A stretch of DNA of 64,000 nucleotides. Origin: Sequoia sempervirens (Eukaryota; Streptophyta; Pinopsida; Cupressales; Cupressaceae). The stretch covers positions 142,268-206,267 of the forward strand of contig VDFB02187766.1 in assembly GCA_007258455.2 (NCBI GenBank), given 5' to 3'. The first letter of the stretch is position 1. Each line of letters opens with the position of its first letter. Made by a program: the position numbers and the translations under genes. Positions 45,331-55,889 of the stretch are shown piece by piece. Under the pieces are notes generated by a model that ran no database searches, was not told the origin of the DNA, and saw only the letters and a list, made by a program, of their open reading frames with translations.

Positions 45331-45552
45331 AGTCAAAGTCCATTGTTCTCGAAGAATTTGACGAAGAGATGTTCGCTGTCCCACGTAACTTTGACTTTCG
45401 CACAGAATTGAAACTTTCAATTTGAAAGTTTCATCCCTGTCGACAAGAAATATTTGATGGGCAATTGTATATGAGCTGTACAAAACGTGTATTGACGGAA
45501 TACTTCGGATCTCTTCCGTAAACACGACATATGCGTCAAAGCTCTATATAAT
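45331..45552 (+). promoter_or_regulatory. BSP gene 2 proximal promoter: paired W-boxes and TATA box
   Basis: W-box cores TTGACT occur at 45331-45336 (reverse) and 45391-45396 (forward), and TATATAAT at 45545-45552, 113 bases from the ATG. The stretch from about 45490 to the ATG aligns with gene 1 (ATACTTCG, ACGACATA.GCG.CAAAGCT, TATATAATCCCC). WRKY control would fit a PR protein but is inferred only from motifs. Confidence 0.65.
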
Positions 45553-45657
45553 CCCCGCCACTCCATTCATTTTCCATAACACAGATAAGCTGCCTAACAA
45601 TTGTTTGTTTGACGCTCAATAGAACTTCTGATTGTGGTTTAAAATCTTTGAGGTAGA

Positions 45658-46350
45658 ATGGCCAGTCGCTCTGGTTTAGTGCTGGGGTTGATAGCCCTGA
45701 CGGCAATACTAATGGGCCAAGCTACTGAAGCGGTGGTCTACGAGTTCTCTAATAACGCCCAGGGAACCACCGGCGGCAACAGATTCGATCAAGAGGTCGG
45801 AAAGAGCGGAGCCCTTGAGATTATGGACTCCGCCACTAAATTCATTTGGGACACCTTTCACCAACAATCGGGTGCAGATAGAAGGAATCCAGAGAAGATT
45901 ACTTTGATCGTGGAAACCATGGACGGCACTGCGTATTCAAATGGAGATATAATTCACTTCAGTGCAGATTATGTGGGCAACTTCCAAGGGGACGTTAAGG
46001 CAGAAATTAGAGGAATTTTGTACCACGAAGTGACACACTCCTTGCAGTTTGACGGAAAAGGCAATGCCCCACGTGGCCTTATTGATGGCATTGCAGATTA
46101 TGTGCGCCTCACTGCCGGGTTGGTTCCTTCTTACTGGGTTAAGCCCGGCACTGGAGACAAATGGGACCAGAGTTATGATGTTACTGCCTATTTCTTGCAG
46201 TATTGTGACAGTATTAGCTCTGGATTTGTTGCCAACATCAACGCTAAAATGGCTTCCGGATGGGACTTGGGGTTCTTTAATGAACTCACTGGTAAATCCG
46301 TTGATGAGCTTTGGAGTGACTACAAGGCCAAGTATGCTTCTTCCGGTTAA
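45658..46350 (+). CDS. basic secretory protein (PR-17/BSP family), putative secreted zincin-like protein, copy 2
   Basis: This intronless gene encodes 230 residues and is about 72% identical to gene 1 by hand count, with a 3-residue gap near residue 90. Signal peptide 1-25 ends ATEA, predicting secretion. The metal-site motif YHEVTH (HExxH at 123-127) is intact. The downstream signature is GLIDGIADYVRL, with Asp143 where gene 1 has Glu146, and the WQW after the first motif is SLQF here. If that acidic residue is a zinc ligand, activity could differ. Divergence clusters around residues 72-110, while the C-terminus (TGKSVDELWSDYKAKYAS) is nearly unchanged. The frame is clean, so the gene is probably functional. 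The start matches gene 1. Confidence 0.95.
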   Translation: MASRSGLVLGLIALTAILMGQATEAVVYEFSNNAQGTTGGNRFDQEVGKSGALEIMDSATKFIWDTFHQQSGADRRNPEKITLIVETMDGTAYSNGDIIHFSADYVGNFQGDVKAEIRGILYHEVTHSLQFDGKGNAPRGLIDGIADYVRLTAGLVPSYWVKPGTGDKWDQSYDVTAYFLQYCDSISSGFVANINAKMASGWDLGFFNELTGKSVDELWSDYKAKYASSG

Positions 46351-46840
46351 ACGGCAATTTTCTCTGCCTTTATGATCTACCTATTATAGTTAACTCACTG
46401 AAATAAGTGAACTTCAATTGGGAATTGTAAGTTCTATACCCACAACATATGATAGATTGCATCTCGTAATAAATAATTTTTTAAGTTAGATCTACTTCTT
46501 TTTTACTGATTGGTGATGTCTAGAATGCAATTATGAGTTAATTATGTCCAGGAGTGTGGAATTAAGGTAAATGCACATAAAAAATACATCTAAATTAAAT
46601 CAGTTGTTTATATATCAATAAAAGATTTTGTATGTAGTCTATGATCACTTTCACTAGTTTTAGCTACTGGTTTGAATACCTTGGAAAATATTCAAATTGA
46701 CAAATTTTCTATTGCTCTCCACTAATAAGTTTCACTGGCATGTACAATGTTTATTATGCTTATGCTCCAATGTTTCTTTTGATATTTTTTTGAATTAGAA
46801 AAATATTCTTTTTATTGTATTGATGGAGGAAGGAAAATTG
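46351..46840. other. BSP gene 2 3' flank
   Basis: The first ~100 bases resemble the gene 1 3' flank (TATGATCTACCTATTATA). A possible AATAAA poly-A signal lies at about 46469. Similarity then fades. Confidence 0.55.
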
Positions 46841-46988
46841 AGAAAAAACGATCCCATGGAAAAAAAATTGGTTTTAGGGGTTTGCATGAACCTACAAGTT
46901 CGACCAAACCATAAAGGGGTTTGAGCGAACACATTAATTACTAGGCCCCACATTTCCCGCCCAAAAAATAAAAGGGAAAATGCATATT

Positions 46989-47047
46989 AAGGGGGTTCGA
47001 ATGAACCCTGGTTCGCTAGAACCCCCCTGGTTCTAGCGAACCCCCTT
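46989..47047. repeat. perfect 14-bp hairpin in a GGTTCG-rich repeat
   Basis: GGTTCGCTAGAACC (47010-47023) and GGTTCTAGCGAACC (47029-47042) are perfect inverted complements with a 5-base loop. Upstream, GGTTCGAATGAACC (about 46994-47007) is another palindromic variant of the same unit. Confidence 0.9.
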
Positions 47048-49290
47048 TTTCCCTAATTTTTGATTTTGTTCACACAAAAAACCTAAATTTTTACGCTTTG
47101 AAGCTCAGGTTGAGGATGAAAATGTGGGAATCTTTACAAACCCAACTGGAATCGGGTAGTCTTTAGAACAATCTATCCAATTAATATAATTTTAATATGT
47201 TTTGGTTTTATTCTTGATTTGCTTTTTTAGTTTTATTAAACATAGGTTTTTCATCAAAAATGAGGGTCTTTGTTCTGCACATATGGAAAAATAGCAGATT
47301 ATCAATTTTTTTTTTTGAAAAATATGAGTGCATCAGATATTGAAGTCCTTAATCTAACAAAAATAAATAAATTGAATTTTGATATATACAAAAAAAGTTA
47401 CGCATTATACGGTTGCACTATGTCTAAATTGTCATTGGTTTTTTGACTTCGAAACTTGATTAAAGAAAAAATATTCAATAAAAAACTATTTAACCAAGTG
47501 GAAGCACTAAATATCAGAGTCACAAATGTAAATTCGAAAGAATTGGAATTTTATCATTCATGGAAAAAAAAGTTATGCGTTATACGGTGTGTGTCACTTT
47601 TTTAAAATGTTGTTTTCTGAAAAAAACCAGTTTTTGTGGGAGATGGAAAAAGAAGTGCAATCTAATTCCAAAAAAAATGAAAAAAATATTTTTAGAATCT
47701 ATATACAAAATGTGATGAGACTCTAGTCTGCATCATCTTCAAATTCCTCACGGTTTAGCCGTTATAGGTGCCCGAATGTGAAGATTTAGTTAAAAATAAA
47801 AAAATTCAGTGTCCAGTTTGGCCAAAAATTGTAAACCACTATTGTGGGATCAAATGACAATGATATTATTTATGTATTTTTAGCAGGTTTAATGGATGTG
47901 TTGATAAGAAATGTGAGAGGACTTATACTTTTATCATTTTTTAAATAAATATTATTTTTATGAAAATATATTCTCAATTTATTTTAGTAATACTAAATTA
48001 GTAGTATCATATATTATTTATAAATCGTTTTTAAATAAATAAAAATGGTGTGTTTATAAGACTAATTTTAAATGCTAATAAATGTATGGTACATTGATTA
48101 AAGATGATAATGTTGTTTCCATCGAGATTCAAATCATTAGGCCACTAAGTTTGCACCCCAAATAGACTATTGAAGTTGCTTGATTTGTGCCCCTACTAGG
48201 ACATTAAGCTTGTAGAATTGACCAATGTTAATGCCATGTGAAGAAGTCTTTTGGTTATAGCCTGTGGCATTAAAATTCTAAAATTTAACTTATCATAAAT
48301 ATTAATTTTTGAAAAAATAAAGTATCTACATAATTTAGCAACTTTCAATATTAGTTTCTTTTAGTAATCATTATACAATGGATTTGTATGGATTCATTTA
48401 TTTGATATATGTTCTTAAATTTTTCTTTAATACTAAAATATGCCTTAATTTTTTTTACTAATTATATATAAGCACATAATATTTTTTAGTATATGGTAAG
48501 AATTTTTAAAATACTTTTGTTAAATCTTTGGTTTGACAAGATTGGTAGGATGGATTATTTAGGTACGCACTAAAATATTTAAAATTGAGATTGACAAGAA
48601 ATTCTATTTTGAAATTATTGTTCTTATTCATTAAAATAGAATATCAGTAAATGAAATTATTTGTGTGTAATTATTGATATTTTATCAATTATCATAATAA
48701 AATTAATTTAAATAAATTCTTGATGAGCAGATCAAATGTTCTATTACACTATTTTTTATTTCTTATTTACACCTATATAACATAAACCATGCAATTCATT
48801 ACTTATGTATTTATTTTAGTTTTAAAATAAGGATAAATAAAATATTGAACCAGTGATTTTGAATTATTAAATGATAGATTGTAAGTCAAAATTTTCATTC
48901 ATTTATTTTTAATAATGAAATTAGTTTTATGGAAGCCTCTTCTCTTTTTTATAATATTGTACGAGTTTTGGAAAATAATTTGAAAATAATAGTTGAAAGA
49001 AAATATAGGTTCTATATAAAGGTCTTTTGTGAATTTAAATCTATGAGTAGCTATTTAAATGCTAATCCTTATATTTGATTTTCTAAAACATTAATGATAT
49101 TTTTATATAGTGTATAAGGACGTGTGATTTTCAATATGTGATTGTCCATGCCATTCAATGCTTTTTTTAATAAATGCATCATATTATAAATTGTATGGGA
49201 ATATTTGAAATAGTCCTATGTTGCTAGCAAGCAAATGAGGTTGATCTGTAGAATACCAAGCTAAGTTTTCACTTAGAAAATTTCCACCTT
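47043..49290. other. AT-rich sequence; one diverged ~175-bp tandem pair
   Basis: Two occurrences of AAAAAAGTTA(C/T)GC(A/G)TTATACGGT at about 47392-47413 and 47567-47587, with loosely similar upstream sequence, indicate a diverged tandem duplication. The rest holds no recognised gene. Confidence 0.5.
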
Positions 49291-49299
49291 TTTTCTATG

Positions 49300-49650
49300 A
49301 GAGATGAGTCGACCTGCATGCTTGGGTGGTGCCGAATGGAATACGTTTTCCTAAGGCATCAATGTCTTAATATCTTGTATAAATAGATGGGCCAACTCTC
49401 TCATTTGGGACACACAATTATGTAGTTTTCATTTTGTTGTTGATATTCTCATAGCATAAAGTTATATTGTGAGAGAATTGAGTTATTTTGTGTGCCTAGA
49501 GGAAGAGGATATTGCGAAGTATTGCATTAAGTAGTTAAAGTGAAGCCTAGGAAGTTGTCATTGCAAGGATGAGAATTAGATTAGTCAACTGGATCAAGTG
49601 TATTGCAGGCATGAGGATCTAATCTTCTCTTATTTGTATTTTATTATGAA
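49300..49650 (+). other. possible LTR-like promoter/leader segment
   Basis: A TATA-like TATAAATAGATGGG near 49378 is followed by a short-transcript-like region with CATAAAGTTATATTGTGAGAG, a layout common in plant LTR R/U5 regions. No second copy or PBS is seen, so the call is weak. Confidence 0.3.
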
Positions 49651-50559
49651 AGAATGAAAGTCTTGATTTCTTTAATTGGAATTACTTAAGAATGCTACAT
49701 TAGGAAATCATAGTATTTTCTTATGAAAAGGAAAAGAAGTTGTTTTATGCTTTTCTATGAAAGTGTTTGTATATAATCCATAATAGGAGGATTTGTTTAT
49801 CATTAGTATAAATATACTAAGAATGATGAAAAAAGGATAGCTTAAGGGTTATTCATTGCAAATTTATTTGATTGATTTAGATAGCTCATAAGCTACACCT
49901 GGGATTAGATTATATCCATTGAAGGGAGGGTAACTTATGTTTATGCTTTGTGAGTAGAACTACCATTAAGTTTTTGGGAAAGGGAATAGGTTGTTTCTAA
50001 GGTTAAAGACTACCTATAGAAGGAAATACCTATGCATAGTTATAATTCCCTAAAGTCAAATATGTGAGTAGGAGGACAATCACTTTAAGTACTGAGTGAG
50101 AACACTTTTGCCAAAGTAGTGTGATTTCCTTTGGCTCCACTATCAATTCACCATGATCCATTTATGCATGCTAGATTAGGATTGTAGGTCTTTCAAGTTC
50201 TAGTAATGTAGGACACAACACTAAACTCAAAATGGTTGTCATTGTGAGGTTATTCCACCAATCTCTTCATCGAAGGGTAGGGCCATCTATCGAATGATAG
50301 ATGTGTGGGGGACTGCATATGAGTCTGTGGTTGGTAGAAAAGTGCTTGAGTGATGCTTCTCCTCCTCAATAGGTGACTATGACCAAGATTTGAAAGGAGA
50401 TTCCTAAACCATCTATATCTATTGCTTTGAAGCTTGGTTGAGCTATGTATGTACTTTGTACACAATATTTTGAATATTATAATATGGGAAATATTATTTT
50501 GGAATGGAATCAATGTTGATTATTGTTATGACATATATGTTCATTTTTTCTCTATTAAG
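49651..50559. other. no gene recognised
   Basis: Noncoding sequence between the LTR-like segment and the left edge of element C. Open frames here are short and unmatched. Confidence 0.4.
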
Positions 50560-50617
50560 AAAAAAAAAATTGTGGAAATGGTTGAGTTACATAGTTTATT
50601 TACTTGAAAGTGAAAAC

Positions 50618-51430
50618 TTAGAAAATTCTACTTGAGTGAATGATTGGCATGTTACAGATCTTAGGAGGCACAACAAAACTTATATTGTTCTCTCTTGGCC
50701 TTTTATAGGAGATTGGAAAAGGATTTGTCATGGGCTGGTCTTGGTTACTTTGAGGGGCTTTTGGTACAATCATGGCTTCATCAATGATAGGAGGTTCAAT
50801 TTCATAGGTTTGAGGCATATTTCTAAGGGATAATTTTGCGATGCATATTCCCTTTAAATTTTGATAATATTTCAAAAAGAAGCCCTCACAAAGTTTAAGA
50901 GGTTCCATGGGTTCGGGTCAAAATAAATCCAATGATAAATTCCCACAAGAAGGCACATTCAATTAAAGCTGGTATGGTGCATAATAAATATATCATTGCC
51001 AAATGGAAACTTTAAGAATTTATGCATTACCAATAGAACAATATCCATGGAGTGCAGCCATGGATAACCAATCTTCACACATAATTGGTCCGATGATGGG
51101 ATGATGGAGAATGAGTCATTCAACTTTTTTGGTCCAATAGTTAAAGGAAGAGTGATCGACCTATCGTAGGCAAAGAAAAACCATTATGTGTTTTGATCCA
51201 TTATTTCAGTTGTTCATAAGAATCTTGATAAAATTCATGCAAAAATAAGAATTCCTTGGTGATAACATCCTCTACACATGCAAGATCAATTAATATCCCA
51301 TTGGTAGGCTTGTCATTGATTCTTTTGGTGATGTAAAGAGGACCATCAAGTGCACATCTAATTATGTCATTTTGTGAGAAAGAAATGTCAAGGGGAATTT
51401 TTTTTGGCCCTTATGAGGTTAAACATCAAT
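50618..51430 (-). pseudogene. element C retropepsin-like region and downstream linker
   Basis: 50618-50908 has SYKRPRENN and VVPPKICN, parallel to the A/B region after the protease. Further right, minus-strand readings include KPTNGILIDLACVEDVITKE, with D-L-A at the active-site position, then HEFYQDSYEQ and a decayed WLHS block. It is multiply interrupted. Confidence 0.6.
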
Positions 51431-51659
51431 GAATCCATCCACATGTTGTAATTCTTCTTTATTTTCACTCATCTTGTCATTATTTATATCTTGAAGTTTT
51501 TCAACATTCATCACATCATTCTTGGCATCATAAGCTTTCAATAAAGAGATATTATGATTTGGCATGGGGTTAGTAAATATTTGTAATTTTTTTTGGATGG
51601 GGAAATTTTTTTTTTTCCTTGATCATTAACACCACCAATTTCGATGTGATTAGAATCAA

Positions 51660-51902
51660 TCAGGTCTTGCAAAATATGTTTAAGTTGTTTATATTGTTCA
51701 GTAACATGTCCATTTTGTTCGTGATAATGGAAAAAGGAATTTGAGTTAGAGTTTGGAGGTAAGGGCTTAGTGGAATCAATGGTTTCAACAGGGGTAAGGT
51801 AACTATATTCTTACTAATAAGTTGCAACATAATGGAGTTAAGGGTATTGAGTAACGGGGTAAATTGTCTACTCATTTCCCTAAATGGATATGGATTTGTC
51901 AT
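51660..51902 (-). pseudogene. element C knuckle region
   Basis: In the frame beside the open one, the minus strand reads FFHYHEQNGHVTEQYKQLKH, a knuckle in which both Cys are lost (Phe and Tyr). ILQDLIDS follows, as in A and B. Confidence 0.6.
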
Positions 51903-52225
51903 TTTTTATGGAACCCACTTGGAAGTTAACATGTTGACTTGTTGAGTTTCATTTGAAGGAAAATATGTTAGTTTCAAGCTCTGGAGCTTAAACCATTTCT
52001 CTTTGTTTGGCTACTTTTGTTTTTTTTGGTGGCTCTGTTCTTGTCACTAGTCTATTTTATCTTGTTGTTCCTGTTTGGTTGCTATGTCTAGCCAGTCTAT
52101 TTTTTTAGGCTGTTATTCCCAATTGTGTGCTTTGATTGTAATATCCTTTGTTGTAGAAGGGATCTGGGCCCTTTCAAAATCCCTGCTTACTCAATCAAAA
52201 ACATGTTGACTTGTTTGAGGTGTAC

Positions 52226-52720
52226 TTAGTTGTAAAAATCCATTATTTCATTTCTTGAAGGGTTAGAAATTGTTATGGGGCAAAAATTCATATTTTCAAG
52301 ATGGTTGGAAGAATTTTTTGTTTCATGATGATTAATTGAATTTTGATAGTCACAAAGGGCTATGCACAAGTGTGTAAAAGAGGGAAACCTAATCATCCAA
52401 AGTTTATCTTGAATATTGGTTTTCAAATTTTCAATGAACATTTTTTGAAGATCGACATTAGGGATCTTAATATTGATTTATGAGTAAAGAAATTGCTATT
52501 TTGCTATAAAATTAGTGACATTTTCATCCTTTTTTCGTTTACATTGCATTAAATCAGCTAAGGTCATCTTGGGACCCATGTGCAATTGTAAATGGTTAAG
52601 AAAGGCATCAAAAAGTTCATTGAATGAGTGAATTGAGTTATTTGGTAAGAAAAAAACTACTCCAAGGTAGTGTCTTTCAAGGATTTGTGGGAAATTTTAG
52701 TCAAGAGCTTATCCTAAAAA
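52226..52720 (-). pseudogene. element C Retrotrans_gag domain
   Basis: 52226-52441 has MFIENLKTNIQDKLWMIRF and LCDYQNSINHHETK, matching B (MFIENLQRKIQGKL, CDYQNSVSS). Out-of-frame sequence to 52720 reads like the SIHSFNELFDAFLNHL part of the domain. Confidence 0.75.
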
Positions 52721-52932
52721 ATGAAGTCACTACTTAAGGATGTGTATGCCGAAACAGGGTTTCTAGGATTTCCTTTACCACCATATTTCTTGAATCTAGG
52801 AATCTCTATGCCTTGTGGAATTTGTGCTCTCAATATCTCTAAGGATAAGTGGTTTCTTTTGACATAATGTGATGGTTGGCCATTTTGAATTTCATTTAAT
52901 GTGGAAATTTATTATTAGAGGGATGAAACATT

Positions 52933-53715
52933 TTACAAAATTTGGTTAAGGATGGAATTATTTATTGTGTTTTGGGATAGAGGTGAATATGGTGTAGGTG
53001 TATATGTATTCAGAGGACAAGTGAATTGTAAGTTTGTGACGGGAGATGGATTAGGAGATATGAGATTTGAATGTAGAAACCTAATAGTATTCCTAGTGGA
53101 AATAGCTAAGGTTGTATTGAAATTTTTGGTTGGTTGTATGGTTTTAGTAAAAGTTGGATTAGTGTATGTAGGAATAGAGGCCATAGTTGTAGGAGTAATT
53201 GGATTTCTACCTTGACTTTGAGTGTACTACAATTTTTGAGCAAAACCAACCATTGTAGGAACATGATTGCTAATGATATGAGATAGGATATGCATAATTT
53301 CTATTCCTTGTTCATTATCAAGCATTTTCTTCATGTTATCTATGACGAGGACTGTAGTACTAGTAATGTATTCAAAACTCACAAAGTTTTACAATTTTTA
53401 TAAGGCTTCCTCCATTTATTTTATATTTTCTTGAGGGACATTAGAAACCATTGCATCAACATCAATATCATTGTTTGTGCATAGGGTGGGCATGGGAAAT
53501 GTGGTGTCAAAGTTATGGTCCATAATGGGTTGACTAATATCAACACTATGAGTGAAAGAGTTGGAAAAATCAAGATCTACAATGGATGTAGTAGGATAGG
53601 TGACATGAGTCCCGAACTACGTCTCACTATAGAATTGGTAATAGGAGACCAAGTTGTGAAGCTCATAGAAGTTTCACCAAACCTAAGTGCACCCAAAATG
53701 GAGAATATGCACTAA
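52933..53715 (-). pseudogene. element C gag N-terminal region
   Basis: 52933-53184 contains the Pro/Thr-rich linker (CPLNTYTPTPYSPLSQ), equal to YTPSPLSLPY in B. Farther right the N-terminal part is recognisable only in patches (VPQENIK). The start codon region is degraded. Confidence 0.55.
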
Positions 53716-54779
53716 ACAAATGTAATCAACACCCAAAAGTGTGAAGTGCAATGCAAGTATGTAAAAGTATTTTTCAATTTTAAGATTTGAAGCAAGATAA
53801 TTTATTGATTATGCTATGAAAAAAACTAGAAATGATGTCTTTTATAATGCCAATTTTTATTTCAAACAATGCATTTAATTTGACCAATTAAACTTAATGC
53901 AAACAATTATAGATTTTTTCTATTTTTGAAACTGAAACACAAGATTAACAACAGATCATAATGAAGAAAACAAAGACAAATTATTGCCCAAATTTTTTAA
54001 AAAGAACTCATATAGCTCGATTGATTTTCCCTAGGATGAATGGGTCCTAGGTCAACGTTATGAAGAATCAAAGTTAGAATTTCTTTCATAATGTTTTAAT
54101 TTCCAATTTTAGGTTGTAGACTATGGTTTTAGTGACATAAGTTTTTAGATTTATGTGTCTTAATGCAAGTGAAATTAGGGATAAATGATGAAAAAATTGA
54201 GACATTTTTAAATGCAATTTTGACTAAATTTGTGAATGTGAATGATTGAAAATACATTAAGATGCAAGTCCCATGCAAAATCAATGCAATATGCATGATA
54301 TTTTTTAGATTTTTTAGATTTTAAACAATGCTAAATAAAAATTTAAAACCATAAATAATATGAAAACTAATGCAATTTTAACAACCATAAATGAAATGAA
54401 AACTAATGCAATGTAATGAAAACTATTTCAAATCCTAGATCTATAGTTTGAATGGACTCCAAATCCAAAAATTTATAGTGCAAGAATATTAAGTTCACCA
54501 AAATGAAAGGATGAAAAATAGGGTTTTTATGAAATGAGATGGTTGAATGCACCTATCTTCCTCATTTCATTAGGAAAGGAGATGCTATAGAATAAGAGTG
54601 ACTTTCAACCCTTACATGAGTCAACCTTAATGGAGATCTTGCTATTTTCCTTTTGACTGAGGACAGGGTAAATATGACTGAAATGCACTTTTGGGAGATA
54701 ATTGAAAAACACTAAATGAATATGATTATACAATGCAAGACTTGAATAATGAATTTAAAGCATAATAGAAACAAAAAAA

Positions 54780-55889
54780 AATCAACTTCTGTTAAATTTG
54801 TGAATTATAAGATTTTATACCCCTATCACCAAAAGTTGTTGAGTGTCCTCCTAGGACAAATTAACCCTAGGGAAAATCATCTTTCTATAGGGATCCAAAA
54901 TATGTTTCAATGATAGTCCTTTTTTGTTGATTTTGCACTCCTAAATTCTCTAGATCTCATAGTTAGTAAGTCAAAAATAAATTCTACAAGTGAGTTTCCA
55001 TGGCTTCAAAATTTTGATGACAACGTTTACAACTGTGTAAAATTTCACTTTTAATCAATATTCAATCCTTCTTCACCTTCAAGTCTATGAACACAAAGAG
55101 ATGTGAATGGGGGTTTGCATTGGTCAAACCTTGTTTTGGTAATTAAACCTTGAAATGAAATGAAACATGAATGAATGGAATGATGTATGAACAATGCTAT
55201 GTTACAACTCACCAAACCATTGAATGGATATCATTAGAGGACTATTCAAGTCTAACACATCTTTCCAAGGTCTTGATTTTGAATTAAATGGATTGATTGG
55301 ATGTTGATCTTGATGCTTGGATTTTGACTTGAATGCTTGAAACCTACATCACAATGTTAGCTCCAGAAGCATGCATGAATTATAATAACTTTGACATGAT
55401 ACTTGAGCTATTAAATGCTACAAAAAATGATTAATAAATCTGCTCTTGAATTCTCTTGACAATAATATTTTCTCTTGTGAAGTTCCTCAAAAATTTATAG
55501 CTTGCTTCTAGATATTAAATTGATAAAAAGATCTTGTATTTATAGGTAATTTCCTAATTTCCCAAAAATTAGACATCAAAGGCCGATAATTGCAGTTTGA
55601 ATTTGAATCATAAATATGCTACCAAAAAAATATTAAAAATTGGGATCCTCAACTTAAGGAGGACCCATTTTCCCTTGGGTGAATGGGTCCTGGGACCTAA
55701 ATCCAGGACAATCCAATTCCAATCGAATTTAATTAATGTTTACAATAATTTAATAGAAGTTTCCCTTTTATAAAATGGGATAAATTAGGATTTTGAATTC
55801 ATAATTGTCCAATTCGAGGCTTAATTAACTCCAATTTATTAAGGAACCCAAACATAGTGTGAAAATGCAAAGGGGCACATTTTCTAACA
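54780..55889 (-). repeat. element C 5' LTR
   Basis: The minus strand begins TGTTAGAAAATGTGCCCC, resembling element A. A good inverted repeat (GGACCCATTTTCCC..GGGTGAATGGGTCC) is at 55661-55690. A TATA-like ACCTATAAATACAAG (minus) lies near 55530-55545. The inner boundary is an estimate. Confidence 0.6.

Larger units (their letters stand above)
50560..55889 (-). mobile_element. element C: badly decayed gag-protease element of the A/B family
   Basis: On the minus strand from the right are the LTR (starting TGTTAGAAAATGTGCCCC at 55889), leader, gag, knuckle, retropepsin-like region and PPKICN/YKRPREN segment. The left side ends near a poly-A run at 50568-50578 without the C-terminal domain, module array or 3' LTR, so the element is truncated. 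Its order and residues match A and B. No RT was found. Confidence 0.75.

Noticed and set aside
46049..46375. Second plus-strand frame inside BSP gene 2
   Set aside because: Overlapping shadow frame in the true coding sequence.
50250..50513. 87-codon minus-strand open frame near the left edge of element C
   Set aside because: No similarity to the A/B C-terminal domain or any known protein; lies outside the recognisable part of C.
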